From: Tetradesmus obliquus
Taxonomy: Eukaryota > Chlorophyta > Chlorophyceae > Sphaeropleales > Scenedesmaceae
Direction of reading: 5' to 3'
Assembly: GCA_030272155.1 (NCBI GenBank)
Contig: CP126204.1
Location: forward strand, 4,393,501-4,457,500
Length of the DNA stretch: 64,000 nucleotides
Shown here: piece after piece, positions 47,891-59,434 of the stretch
Numbering within the stretch: the first letter of the stretch is position 1
Layout of the letters: each line of letters opens with the position of its first letter
The notes under the pieces: model-generated
What the model saw: the letters and a program-made list of their open reading frames with translations, nothing else
Told to the model about the DNA's origin: nothing
The model's database searches: none
Made by a program: the position numbers and the translations under genes

Positions 47891-50800
47891 TGGTGGGCAA
47901 CCACCACCATCATCACATGCATTGTGCTGTGCGGTGCTGCTTGGCCACGGTACCAACACAGCAGCAATGCACGCGCAGCCGCCCTGAGCAGCAGCCAGCC
48001 AGTTTGGGCTGCACTGTGAGAGGTGCTGACGGCCACCAGGCACCAAGCGCCCACTGGCAACGCCGGCATGCATTTGATCATCAACATACCTTTTCAAGCC
48101 TAGCATGTCAATGACGCGGCATGCATTTAATGTGGCCACCAACGCCAGCAACAGCCAGGCAACAGCAAAGCAGCTGCCACCGCAGCCGTGCTCAAACGGC
48201 TCTGACGCCTGTGCTTGTTGTGCAGTGGCCAGCGCTACCCACACAAGCAGCGCAGCCCCAACCAGGCCAAACTTCCAAAGCTGGTCAAACACAGCCCTAT
48301 TTCCCTGTTAACAGCCCAAACTCCCTGTTAACAACCCAGTTTGCCAAGCTGGTCAAACACATCCCAACTTCCCAAGCTGGTCAAACACAGCCCAATGTCC
48401 CAAGCTGGTCAAACACAGCCCAATTTCCCAAGCTGCTCAAAGACAGCCCAATATCCCAAGCTGGTCAAACACAGCCCAATATATCAAGCTGGTCAAACAC
48501 AGCCCAATATCCCAAGCTGGTCAAACACGGCCCTGTAGCCCAAGCTGGTCAAACACAGCCCAGTTTGCCAAGCTGGTCAAAAACGGCCCAATTCATCAAC
48601 CTGGTCAAACACAGCCCAATATCCCAAGCTGGTCAAACACGGCCCAATTCACCAAGCTGGTCAAACTCAGCCTAACATCCCAAGCTGGTCAAACACGGCC
48701 CAATACTTCAAGCTGGTCAAACACAGCCCAATATCCCAAGCTGGTCCAACACAGCCCAACATCCCAAGCTGGTCAAACACAGCCCAACATCCCAAGCTGG
48801 TCAAACACAGCCCAGTTTGCCATGCTGGTAAAACACAGCCCAATATACCACGCTGGCATAACACAGCCTGACACAGTATGGGTGCAGCTGCTGTGCCGCA
48901 AAAGAAGCCCCATAACGAGAACAGGATGACACAGAGTAACACAGCGTGACACCAAATGACAGACACAGAGTGACACCGAATGACACAAAGTGACACAGAA
49001 CGACATAGAATGACACAGAGCAAAGTCAACAGGTCAGGCTGCCAGTTAGGCAGATGTTTTTGGTCAAACTGACCCCCCTGGTCAAACTGCGCAACGCGCA
49101 GATGTTTCTGGTCAGACTGTGGCACACGCAGCCCGGCACGCACTGCAGAAAATGTGCTCAAACCTAAACTATATTGCACCAAAAGCACAAACCCCAAGGC
49201 CTAGCGCTATCAGCCTCCTACCACAAGCGCACCCACAGACTCTGGCCCGTCACGTACGCAGCAACAGCAAAGTCGCCAGCAAAGGCAGCTCATAGCACTC
49301 AAGCCTGGTGTATGCCTGCTGTCATTGGTCATGGTATGTGTTGTTGACACCTGCTCAAGCCGCAGACATCGCAGACCAACACAAAGTGTACAAGAGTTCC
49401 TGTTGCTGTACCAAGGTCCGCTTCATGCATCCCAACATTTGGTGTCATTATGCATCCCAACATTTGGTGTTTGCTGCAGGGCAGCAGTGTGGCAGCGCCC
49501 AACCGTAGCATACCTATTAGCAGGCTGTGGGCTCTGACGCGGTCGCAGCCCTGTTCAGAGAGCCGTCCAGGTGTGGGGCCGCACACACAGGCGCCCCAGC
49601 AAACACACACAGCAAAGCAGCGCATGCATTCGTTGCTGCAGCAACGCGCTGGGGGTGCTGGCAGCAGCGCGGGGCATTGAGCTGCAGGTGCAGCGCCCCT
49701 GTGCTGACTAGAACCACCATATGGAAGTGCAGCAATGTGCTAACAGCACAAGTCCAGGCACTGGACATTGTTTGGGCTGTGCATGTGACACAAGTATACC
49801 TCCACAACACTTAGCTCACTTACGTATGTCATTTGGCACTTTAGCAGCCAGCTGTGGTAGCTTGGCTGTAGATTGGCACCACCCTTCACTACTGCCCTCT
49901 TTCAGTGCATGAATGGCCAGCAATACAATGTGCCTCACATCCCACAGCAACATAACATAACACAACATAAAAAACATAACATAACAGCTATCCCAGCATG
50001 CCATCACTTCACTGCTCCCACATTGCAGCTTTTCAGGCAGCTTTTTGCAAGTGAGTGTTCTCAAAATGTGTGGCCCAGCATGCATGCATGTAGCCCACAG
50101 TAGAGCGTATGCTGCACATTTTTGGGGTACATAACCCTCACAACACTGCCACCAACGCCGCAAGGCTCCCATTTAAACACCAGCCAGGCAGTGCGTGTAA
50201 TCCTCACCACACCGCCACCCACCAGTGCCGCAATTCATAGTGAATAACACCAGCCAAGCAGGACATACATGCCGCGCTACACTGCCACCCACCACTACCG
50301 CAAGTTGCCCATAACCCCCACTTGCCCCCATACTATTGCAAGCCAAATAGTACACAGCGAGTGAGTGAGTGGCTACCCAGGCCGCCCTGCAGCTCCTGGG
50401 TATGTTAAGGCTGGAGAGGGTATCTGAGGCCAGGGGCCGGCGGCCACGCAATACATACCCCACCACACCGCCACCAACCAGTGCGGCAACAAGTCTCTCA
50501 TGACAACATGAGCCATACAGTGCGCGCCCCAATAGCAGCTACATGCAAACAAGCGCTGTCGTCCCACGTAAGCCCAGCAGAGCGCATGTCATGCAGCATG
50601 CGACGTGATGCATGTCAGGCAGCATGCGACTTGATGCATGTCACGCAGTAAGATCAGTACCTGTACGTGTACACGTGCCCCCAGCAGCAGCCACTGTCGT
50701 ACAGTCCAGACAACCGCGACAATCACAAGGTAGTCCGTTTTAACCGGAACCTCAAGGCCAACAAAACTGGTGCCAGGATCCACATGTGACTGTCTCTTGT

Positions 50801-53032
50801 AAAGGCAAGAACACTGGCTGCAGAGGAAGGATGCAGTGACAAAAAACCTGCAGCTGTATCCTCTAGCCTTGAACCATGTGGGCCCCGTACCTGCTTTGGT
50901 GTTTGCTGCAGGGCAGCAGTGTGGCAGCGCCCAACCGTAGCATACCTATTAGCAGGCTGTGGGCTCTGACGCGGTCGCAGCCCTGTTCAGAGAGCCATCC
51001 AGGTGTGAGGCCACACACACAGGCGCCCCAGCAAACACACAGCAAAGCAGCGCATGCATTGTTGCTGCAGCATCGCGCTGAGGGTGCTAGCAGCAGCGCG
51101 GGGCATGCACCAGACATCATCAAACGGTGCAGCGCCCCTGTGCTGACTGAATATCCCAAACGGATGTGCCGCAATGTGCTACCAAAGCCAAAGCATGCAA
51201 TTACTGGCGCTGCCCAGGCTGTGCAAATCTGAAAGCACTACACTCAAGGCACAGCACCAAGCGCAAAAGCAAATGCACACAACAAGGAGCACATGTGCAC
51301 TGCTGCAGCTGCTGCCATGCACTGTTTCAACAGTGCCGCGCCGCACTGTTGAAGCAGTCACCGCGCCAGCACAGGCAGCAGCAATTGTGCACATGACTTC
51401 CTTCCCACAAGCAGTGCTGAGCAGCAGCTGCACCAGATAGCCACTAGAGTGTGTGCAAGTTGCAGCTGCTGGCAAGGCAGCACGAGCTGAGCATCACACT
51501 CATCTCACACCAGCACACATCTGCGTTGCTGCAGCACAACAGTGCTGGCGGTCAGGGAAGTTTGCAACAGACAGCAGCCTCAGCCAACAGCATCTCCCAT
51601 GCACACTGACACACGATATGCAAACCTAGAGGCAACACAGACGCACCTTCTATCGCCCCTCGCACATCCATGCAAGCAATGCAACGCATTGCGATCCAAT
51701 GCAATGGAATGCAATGCATGCAATGCCTCTGGCAGCGCTCAGGCGCTGTTGTAAGGCGGCTGTCAACAGCAGGCCTCACACACTTGCAGGTTTATCACTG
51801 CAGTGTCGTGCCTCAGCCAGCACACAGTCGCAGGTAAGGCGGCTGTCAACAGCAGACCTCATTATCACACACTTGCAGGTTTATCACTGCAGTGTTGTGC
51901 CTCAGCCAGCACACAGTCGCAGTGGCTGCGCAGCAGTCCACGTACATGAGTGGCCAAGGATCGGGGTTCCCTTCCTTGTTGAGTAGAGTATGTAAAGTAA
52001 CATGATGTAACAAATGGGATAAGTAGCAGCACAGATCGCCATGCATGCAACTGGGTTGGATGCTAAGAAGTGAGCATTGGAGGCAACAGAAGATACAAGA
52101 CTGACACAAATGGAACACGATCCCACTGTGCTACACGTGTTTGCGCATGCATTTGCAACAATCATACGGTAAGTTGTGCCCCAGCTAGCATCCCAACAGC
52201 AAGCCTTGCCCGAGATGTCTTAAGTAGGCTGCCGACAGACCGCACCACATACATGTAAGTAACCCGTAACATCCCTTCTTTTTTGAATCATCCCACCACC
52301 ATACTCTAGGGACACAGGCTTTGCAGTGCAGGTTGCTAAGATACGCAGCAGCACATGCTGCAGGAACACTCATATGTTGACGCCTGATTGCCGCATCCTA
52401 TGCGGTCAGACTGGCTGTTGAGCCCATACCTCTCACCATGCAACACATGTCAGCACCAATGCACGTGGACGGTCAGCACACAGCAGCATCCACACGCTGT
52501 GCTGTTATGTCTTGATGCCTGATAGCAGGTGGGTTACGGCAGCCCACGCACAAAGCCTAGATCAGTAAAACTTGCTCTGCCAGCGCTGCCGGCAAAAGCA
52601 AATGTGTCCCCACAACAGCAGCAAACTGCCACTGCCGCCACTTGAGATCAGCTGCAACATAAAACATAGCACGCACGGCAGCACAACATTTATCCCTGAC
52701 CAGTTGCCATTGGGGCGCGGCTGTTGACACAGCGCTGGATGCCGTCCCGCGCAGCAACACATGCCATGGTGAGTACCGCTGAAAAGCACACTGCTACCAA
52801 GCATACCAGGACGCAATGGCATCACTCCTGCCAATGATGCCATGAGTGACAAAGCAGATCTCAAAGGGCCTAAGAAGCGCCTGCAGTCCAGGATACGCAC
52901 GATGGCCAAAACACACAGCCAATCCATGTGATATTTTAGGGCAGAATTTCCGCTAGGCACCAGGCTTGAAAGCAAAAGATGCATTCCAATACCCGCCAGC
53001 TGCTCCTGCTGCCACACAGCAGAGTTCACCAT
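47882..53032 (-). CDS. Possible multi-exon membrane protein, exons uncertain
   Basis: Several minus-strand open segments look coding but I could not join them. A start region at 53032 (ATG; MVNSAVWQQEQLAGIGMHLL, then hydrophobic WLCVLAIVRIL). A segment at about 52655-52563 (KWRQWQFAAVVGTHLLLP). A segment ending at a CAG|GTACTG donor near 50662 (VPVKTDYLVIVAVVWTVRQW). A segment near 50510-50470 (ERLVAALVGGGVV). A 3' part at about 48290-47882 with two likely membrane helices (FGLVGAALLVWVALATA and CFAVAWLLLALVATLNA). Copies of the ALVGGGVV-donor edge at 50140-50490 behave like the exon-edge arrays of the confirmed genes, which supports a real gene. The 28-base minisatellite would lie in an intron. 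Family unknown. Confidence 0.28.
48255..48880. repeat. 28-base minisatellite, about 22 copies
   Basis: Unit 'cccaagctggtcaaacacag' plus 'cccaatat', tandem from about 48255 to 48880 with point changes. As 28 is not a multiple of 3, all three frames stay open and cycle through a three-unit peptide repeat. Confidence 0.95.
48915..49025. repeat. ~10-base tandem repeat (tgacacagag)
   Basis: About ten imperfect units of tgacacaga(a/g) with variants follow the 28-base minisatellite. Confidence 0.75.
49464..49712. repeat. Segmental duplication, copy 1
   Basis: About 240 bases from 'ggtgtttgctgcagggcagc' onward are repeated at 50899-51150 at high identity for the first ~165 bases, then diverging. 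Copies are 1,435 bases apart. Confidence 0.88.
50140..50495 (-). repeat. Four dispersed copies of a G-rich exon-edge-like motif
   Basis: The minus-strand motif GCACTGGTTGGTGGCGGTGTG (read with changes) occurs near 50145-50170, 50200-50235, 50265-50295 and 50455-50490. Each is followed by a GT(G/A)-rich donor-like sequence. Confidence 0.6.
50899..51150. repeat. Segmental duplication, copy 2
   Basis: Partner of 49464-49712. Confidence 0.88.
51750..51922. repeat. Two-copy ~83-base tandem duplication
   Basis: 'gtaaggcggctgtcaacagc' through 'cagccagcacacagtcgcag' occurs at about 51751-51833 and 51834-51921, the second with a 6-base insertion. Confidence 0.9.
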
Positions 53033-56000
53033 GATGTTGTCGCACCATTAAGCAGGAGTGCCACCTGCAACAGATGCCCTGTTCTGCTCAGTCGAACCAG
53101 GTGACTGGAAACTTGCAGTGCAACAAACTATCAGTGCACAAGCTTAAAGCAAACTAGCACAGCAGCATATAAGCAGAATTCACACAACCCACGCATCAAG
53201 CAGTGAAAACCTAATTACAACAGTGATCCTTTCCTGTCAACCTGTCAACAGGGAGCCTCTCCAGCAGACACACCACCAGCAGAAACTCGCTGCGTCATCA
53301 AGCACGGGACACGTGCTCCACCAATGCCTAGCCCCTCCAGCCACAAACATCAGCTCATCCTAACCCACTGCTTGCCCAGTTTCCTGCAAAGGAAAGGGGA
53401 AGCAGGCATCATACCAGTCCAGTGTCAGGGCAAAGCAGGCACCATACAAAAGCACACCAGCACCCCCAGAGAACTACGAATTGCTGCGAGCAGGAAAAAC
53501 CTGCAAAGGAAAGGGGAAGCAGGCATCATACCAGTCCTAAGACCATATCACTCGCAGCGGACTGCAGCTCTGAGCAGAGTCTGTGCCATTCAGAAGCATC
53601 CCAGTCAACTGCTGCAGCGCAACAGGGACTGCCGTGATGGTGTGACCTTGCCGCAAATGCGTTCCCTGCTACGGTCTGCAGAACAAAGCAAACTCGCAGA
53701 GAGCCCAAAGCCACCCGCACTTCAAGGCAACGTCAACACAACACACAGCATACAAAAGCAGCAAGTGTGCCGCCTGAAAGTGACAAGTGTGTATGCTCCA
53801 AGCCCTGCATTGCCACTGACCCACCACTGTCCAGATCAGGCGTCCACATGTCACTTATGCATCACCAACACTTGTAAAACAACGCCTCCATGGCCAGTGT
53901 TTCGGACAGCCGCACCTGACCCATTGCTCAGCACCCACAACAGCAGTACCGTACAGTGCAGCCAGGTCCACACAACAAAACTGCAGCGTGGTGCACCAAG
54001 CACTTGCAGGGCCACATGCAGGGCGAGCTGTGCTGCTTAGCACACAGCGGGTGAAAAAGCATGACCCCACTGCACGCAAGGGAGCCCACAGTGGCACGTA
54101 AAACAAGCCCCCGTGCCTTGTGTGACACAGCAAGGGTTCAAAACAGCGTTCATCGCTCCCAAATGCAGCTCAGCCGCTCAAGTCCAGCCAATGGCCCACA
54201 AAAGTGTCTGCGGCTCACAACAACACATGTGATGCAGTCATGCCAGCACGCGTGGAGCCCAGCAGGGGCACATAAAGGAAGCCTGGTGCCCTCTGTGACA
54301 CAGCAAGGTATTAAAACAGCTGCATCCATCATACCTCAGTGCAGCTCAGCCACTCACTCTAGCGGCCAATGCCCCACGGCATCAAACGATGGAGTGAGAC
54401 AGTGTGTCTGGGGAGCAAACCTCCTGAAAAGTAACGGCAGCATCTGCGGCTCACAGCACATGGGGTGGAAAGTAACGGCAGCATCTGCGGCGCAAGCCAC
54501 ATGTGCAGCAGGCATGCCAGCACGCATGCAACCCGTGCAGGCCAACACGCTTCGCACCACCGGATCCAACAGCTACCTCCTACCAATCAATCACTGACCG
54601 TGCACGCGTTTGCATGCAAGGGGTAAGTAGAGCAACTGCCGCATGCATTAGCACTGGGTACGCCTCATGGGCGAGCCACTGCATGGCAGCAGGTAGTCGC
54701 AGACAGCAGACAATGCACATCCAGCGCCACCGCGCACCAGCGCAAACAAAACACACTGAATAACTCCTGAAAGTGCTGCTGCCGCGCTTCAGCTACTGCA
54801 CTGGCATACAAGTGCCCCTGTTGGCTGCGCCAGTGGCGCCACAGCCACCTAGAGACTGCAGGCACAGCACATGCATGTGACCATCCAACCGATCCAACTG
54901 GCAGCAAATGCAAATCTACTTGACAACATCAGGCGCAGCCGCAACCACTGACACCACCAACAGGAACACGCAGGCACTTCTGCAGTGCCGGCAGTCAGCT
55001 GTCTCCTGCTGCCTCACACACTAGCACTCCCAAGCACAACAGCAGCAACAGCGGGCCAAGCAGTGCAGCAAGCGCAGCGCCCCGTACCCACAGGTAGGCC
55101 CTACGGCACAGTTATTACTGTTGTTATAACAGCTGCGGTGCAAGTCAGATGGTACGGCGCTGTATTGTGTCGGGAGCGCAGAAGGGAGCAGCAGGACAGG
55201 GTGCAGAGATGCACAGCACCGCCTCATACATATGTCCTTAAAAAGTATGTTCAACAGTCCTGAACAACGATCCAGGAGCAGCAAGACAGGGTGCAGAGAA
55301 GCACAGCCCTGGAAATGTGCTGCAGATTCAAACTAGCTACAAGGTGCAGTGAATATGTAATGCAAGCTGCATCTTGCACCGCAGCAGCAGCGGCCAGCAC
55401 GCAAGCTGCAGCAGCAGGCAGCCCATGTGATCCAGAAACAACAAACCTGCCACAAGCCAGCGCTCCACTGCTGCAGCATGGTGCTTCTACATGCCACATC
55501 AGGGCAGCAACACAGCAGGCCAGCGCCAGCTTTAGTCTACTGCTTACATGTTGTAAACTGTAAACTTTCCCTTTACAACAGGCACAGAGGGCCGCCTGCC
55601 AAGTATGTCATGGCAGCTCGCTTGCAGCAACACAGCGGCGGCAGCACTCACTAGTTTTCTGAAGTGCACAGCTCCTAAAGACAGCAACAGCCAAGCACCT
55701 TGTGAGGGGTCTGGCGGCATCGTAACAGCGCTGTGACTTGCTGCTGTGTATGCTGTCGCTGTTGCGCACGTGCGAGTGCATCATAATACTTTTGCAGTCC
55801 TGCATGCACTATCAAACAAGGACCCTGCTGTGGCATTTGACAGCCAAACGCACCACACTGCTCCACAAACAGCATGCCAGAAACCTGCCACATGTGCGTA
55901 GCACTCAGCATCACCTGGCACACAACGCACAACCACGCGCCCACGATCACATCCCTACAACCAGCTGTGCCGCATGCTGCAACGCGTGCGTGCCTTCCCT

Positions 56001-56134
56001 CTCAGAGGACAAGCAGTACTTGCGTGTGAGAGCTGCCTGCGGCCCTAGTTGATGGTGCTGCCAGGTTGCTTCTTCCACCCCTGACAAGGACTCTGTCGTA
56101 GCGGCATCCGTGGCTGTTGAATTCGCGGCTTGTC
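53033..56134. other. Gene-poor region with short duplications
   Basis: No gene is supported. It contains a 35-base repeat (gcaaaggaaaggggaagcag...) at 53386 and 53502, a diverged ~185-base duplication at about 54080-54200 and 54265-54385, and a ~32-base repeat (gagcagcaggacagggtgca) at about 55185 and 55275. Confidence 0.5.
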
Positions 56135-56819
56135 ATGCGCGTGCAGCACACCTGCACACGACTTGGCCTTGGCACATTATGCAGCGCACCCAAGAGGCCC
56201 TTGAGAGGCAGCGGGGCGCGCAACCTTGTTGTTCGGCCAGTTGAACTGCCCCAAAGTTAAGGTGTGGGTTGGAGCTGGTGGGCTTGTGTTGCGCAGCTGG
56301 CCCCTGTTCTGTGCCAGGTGGGCAGGCTTCTTGTTTCCTGCACACTGTGCAGCAGGAGCAGCAGCAGGGGCAGAGGCAGGTATGCAGGCAGGAGCAGCAG
56401 ACAGCGGCAGGTGAGTAGGGAAGGTGCACCGCAGATGCACCGCAGCAGGTGGCATGTTTTGAGGAAAAGGGGCCTGCATGCGGCTGCAGGAAGCGTCACA
56501 GCACATGGCTACGCAGCAGTTACTGCAGCTATGTCCTGCAGGACAGCACCAGTCATTCAGTGTGGCCCGGCCTGCCAGCATGTGCTAGGTGCATGGGTGG
56601 CACTGCTCATTGAATTCAACGGAGATTGAACACGCATTCGGCTCCAGACTCCACTGCCCATTTCTTTCGAAACCCTCAGTCACTTGCCAAGTTGGGGAGC
56701 ACTGAGTGCTCACCTCAGCTCAGGCTGATGTACCTAGAGCGACATCACACAGCAACCAAATTGCCCCAGGAGGTATCCGCCCAGTGCGGAAGTACGAGGA
56801 GCTGCAGCGGCAGCAGTGA
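56135..56819 (+). CDS. Candidate small two-exon protein, unrecognised
   Basis: ATG 56135 opens a 41-codon frame (MRVQHTCTRLGLGTLCSAPK, then basic, ending ARNLVVRPVELPQ) that resembles a mitochondrial presequence. A donor GTTAAG at about 56256 and an acceptor CCCCAG before 56770 would join it in phase to RGIRPVRKYEELQRQQ and a TGA at 56817-56819, about 56 residues in all. An intermediate exon may be missed. The donor is weak and there is no family match, so this is a guess worth testing rather than a firm gene. Confidence 0.27.
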
Positions 56820-59300
56820 AGGCAGGATTGAGCTGCTGCCGCTGCACTGGTGCTGCTGTTGTTGACGACAGCAGTGCCCCGCAAAGGCAAGGTGAACCTG
56901 CGCGCAGTACCCGTGCAGTAGATTCGGTTGAGATTAAGTATGGAGCGTTGACATGGAGTAAAAGCGTTTGAGGGCTGCACTGAAGCTACATAAATTCAGG
57001 CGTTTGCAGAAGGTGTCGACAACGCCACCCAACCAGGCAACTTGACAAGCCACTGATACCGCTTCCCTTCGCTAATACAATAAAAATACACCTGTAGTGT
57101 TCTGTCCCCGAAAGGCTGCAATCATTTGTGTGAAGGCAGGCAAGTTCCGCCCCTCACCTTGATACCAAACGGTTTGATGATCGATAAACCACTTAAATTT
57201 GATCTGTGCACTGCTTATGCGTGCGCAGATGGTCCGTGGAGAGTGGATATATATGCATCGTACCCGTTTTGAATGGGTGTCAGCTTGCCAGCAATGATTA
57301 TTCTGCACTGTACGGAAGCGCCATCAGGCCTCTGAATATGTTTTATAAAGTGGTACAAGTTCTTGTGACGGTATGCTGCGGCGGGTGATGTCCTTTCGTC
57401 ACATCGTCACCTGTACACTGTTTACCCCATCCGAAGCTTGGACGAAGAACTCCATGATACATAGGAATCATGCTTGCTGCAAAGTGGATTTTGATGTTCC
57501 AAACATACATGTTTTTGAATCACAGTTAGGAAACCAGGATGGCTGTTGTTCCTTTGGGCGGTCCATGGCCAGCGAACACGGCAGTTTCGTATCGAGCCCC
57601 TCCTATCCCAACAAAGCTGATGCTGGTGCGGCTGTGATTTCACAGTTATCGCTGCTTTTTACATATCAGCAGTTCAGCAGCTGTGGATGTGCTGCTGCGG
57701 CCATGCCATCAGCTTGATGTTCTGTAATGACCCTTTTAAGCCGAGCAGTCGATTACGCGCCTATACATTGCGGCAGATCGCTGCTTACGATAGTCCGGAC
57801 CCTGTACATTGAATAGTGAACATAATTGTACGCGTTACACATAACCAAGCTGAGCGTGGACATATGCCCAGTGTTGGGCTGGGCCAGCCCAACATTTTTG
57901 CAAGTAGCAAGCTTGCATTGGCATGTAAACACAGTTTGCAACAGCTGAATGCAACATGTTGCTCACTCACGCACCTAGGAGGCTGTGCTGCTCACTTGAA
58001 GGCTGGCGTTTCGATGTGAGCATACACTGAGCGCACAGTGTATGAGCACTGAGCCTGCAGAACACGCTTCAGAAAACAACCGTAGCTGAATCACACATGT
58101 GCCCATCCACAAGCGTTGAACAAGTAAAAGGACATATATCTAGACCGTATTAAGAGTTTCAACAGAAAGGAAATGCACAAGTGCACAGGGGTGCCAAGCA
58201 GCAAGCTCCAGCACTGGCTTGACGTACACCTCGCAGCACGCCCTTCTGTACGCAGTGCACTTCTCTGTGCAGAGTGCAGAGCAGGAAAACATGGCAGGGC
58301 ACATCATGCACCACTGCACCACAAACACAGCATCTACCAACATGTACCACACCGGAAAGAACCGCAACATAGCAGTACTGTGCAAGAAAGACTGGTAAGA
58401 ACTTCTTGAAGGCAGGATGGCAACACCGTGTTGTCGCAGGCTACCACACAATTGGCATTGGACAGTGCCTCACAACAGCACTGACAGTCCCTACCTGCAC
58501 CCCAAGCCACTGCCCTCTGCTGCAACCAAACAAACTAACCTCATCAATCCAGGCTGTCAAGTAGCCACATGCTATCCATGCAGCAGGCAGCCATGCACCA
58601 AACAGCTCGCCCACAATCTATTTACATGCCGAAACAAACACTAGTAGATACACGTCACCGCGCCGAGCAGCATGCCACACGCACACCTGCAAGCAGTGTC
58701 ACATATCAGGAGGGCCTGCTGCAGTAAAAGCAGCAACACAGCCAGCATGGCGGGTACCCTGCAAGGCCCTAAGCTTGCCGAGACAGCCCTGCTGCCATCA
58801 ACAGCAGCAGCACACCACCTTCGCAACATCACCCATATGAAGACCGCATGCCTTGCAGCGCTGCGCGAAGCGCGCACCACCGAGACACACTGCTGCCATG
58901 CAGGATGCAGCAAACACACCATGTGCCTGCCAGGCGACCAGCCAATGCACGTGATAGCAAGCGCGCAAGCAGCGACAGCATGCTCAGGCAATGGGCTGCC
59001 GTCAGCTGCTCTCAGTTGCGCTGCATGCAGCAACCCCTGCATGCCCCTCACTCCCTGCTCTTCATCCTGCGTGCCCGCCCCAGCCATTCATGCCACAGCG
59101 CGCTGCTGCATGCATACCCCGCACCCGGCAAGTTCCTGCCTTCGTCGCCGCCATCTGCACTTCTCCCAGGCAATACTCCTCGCCGGCAACACGCTGCGCT
59201 GCCAAGCGACTGCGCTGCATGCACATGCATCAACCTTCAAGGTGAAATTCGCACTGCGCTGCATGTCGCCAGCTTCATGCACATGCACAGGGAGCAGCCC
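56820..59300. other. Intergenic region with 3' UTR of CDPK
   Basis: No coding region supported; 57.0-58.1 kb is more A/T-rich than the rest. A minus-strand TGTAA at 58622-58626 would end the CDPK message about 680 bases past its stop. Confidence 0.45.
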
Positions 59301-59402
59301 TCACACAGCCATGGCGGCCATGTTGTTGGACAGGCGGTCGTCATACATGCTGAGGCTGTCGGGGGCCACGTTGTCGCGCAGCAGGTTGTAGAACTCCTGC
59401 AA

Positions 59403-59434
<32 letters not shown>

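Noticed and set aside
48255-48880. CRISPR array
   Set aside because: The 28-base units are contiguous without unique spacers, and the genome is eukaryotic.
53324-54040. Plus-strand 238-codon open frame
   Set aside because: Low-complexity Ser/Thr/His composition with internal direct repeats and no family match; no start or splice support.
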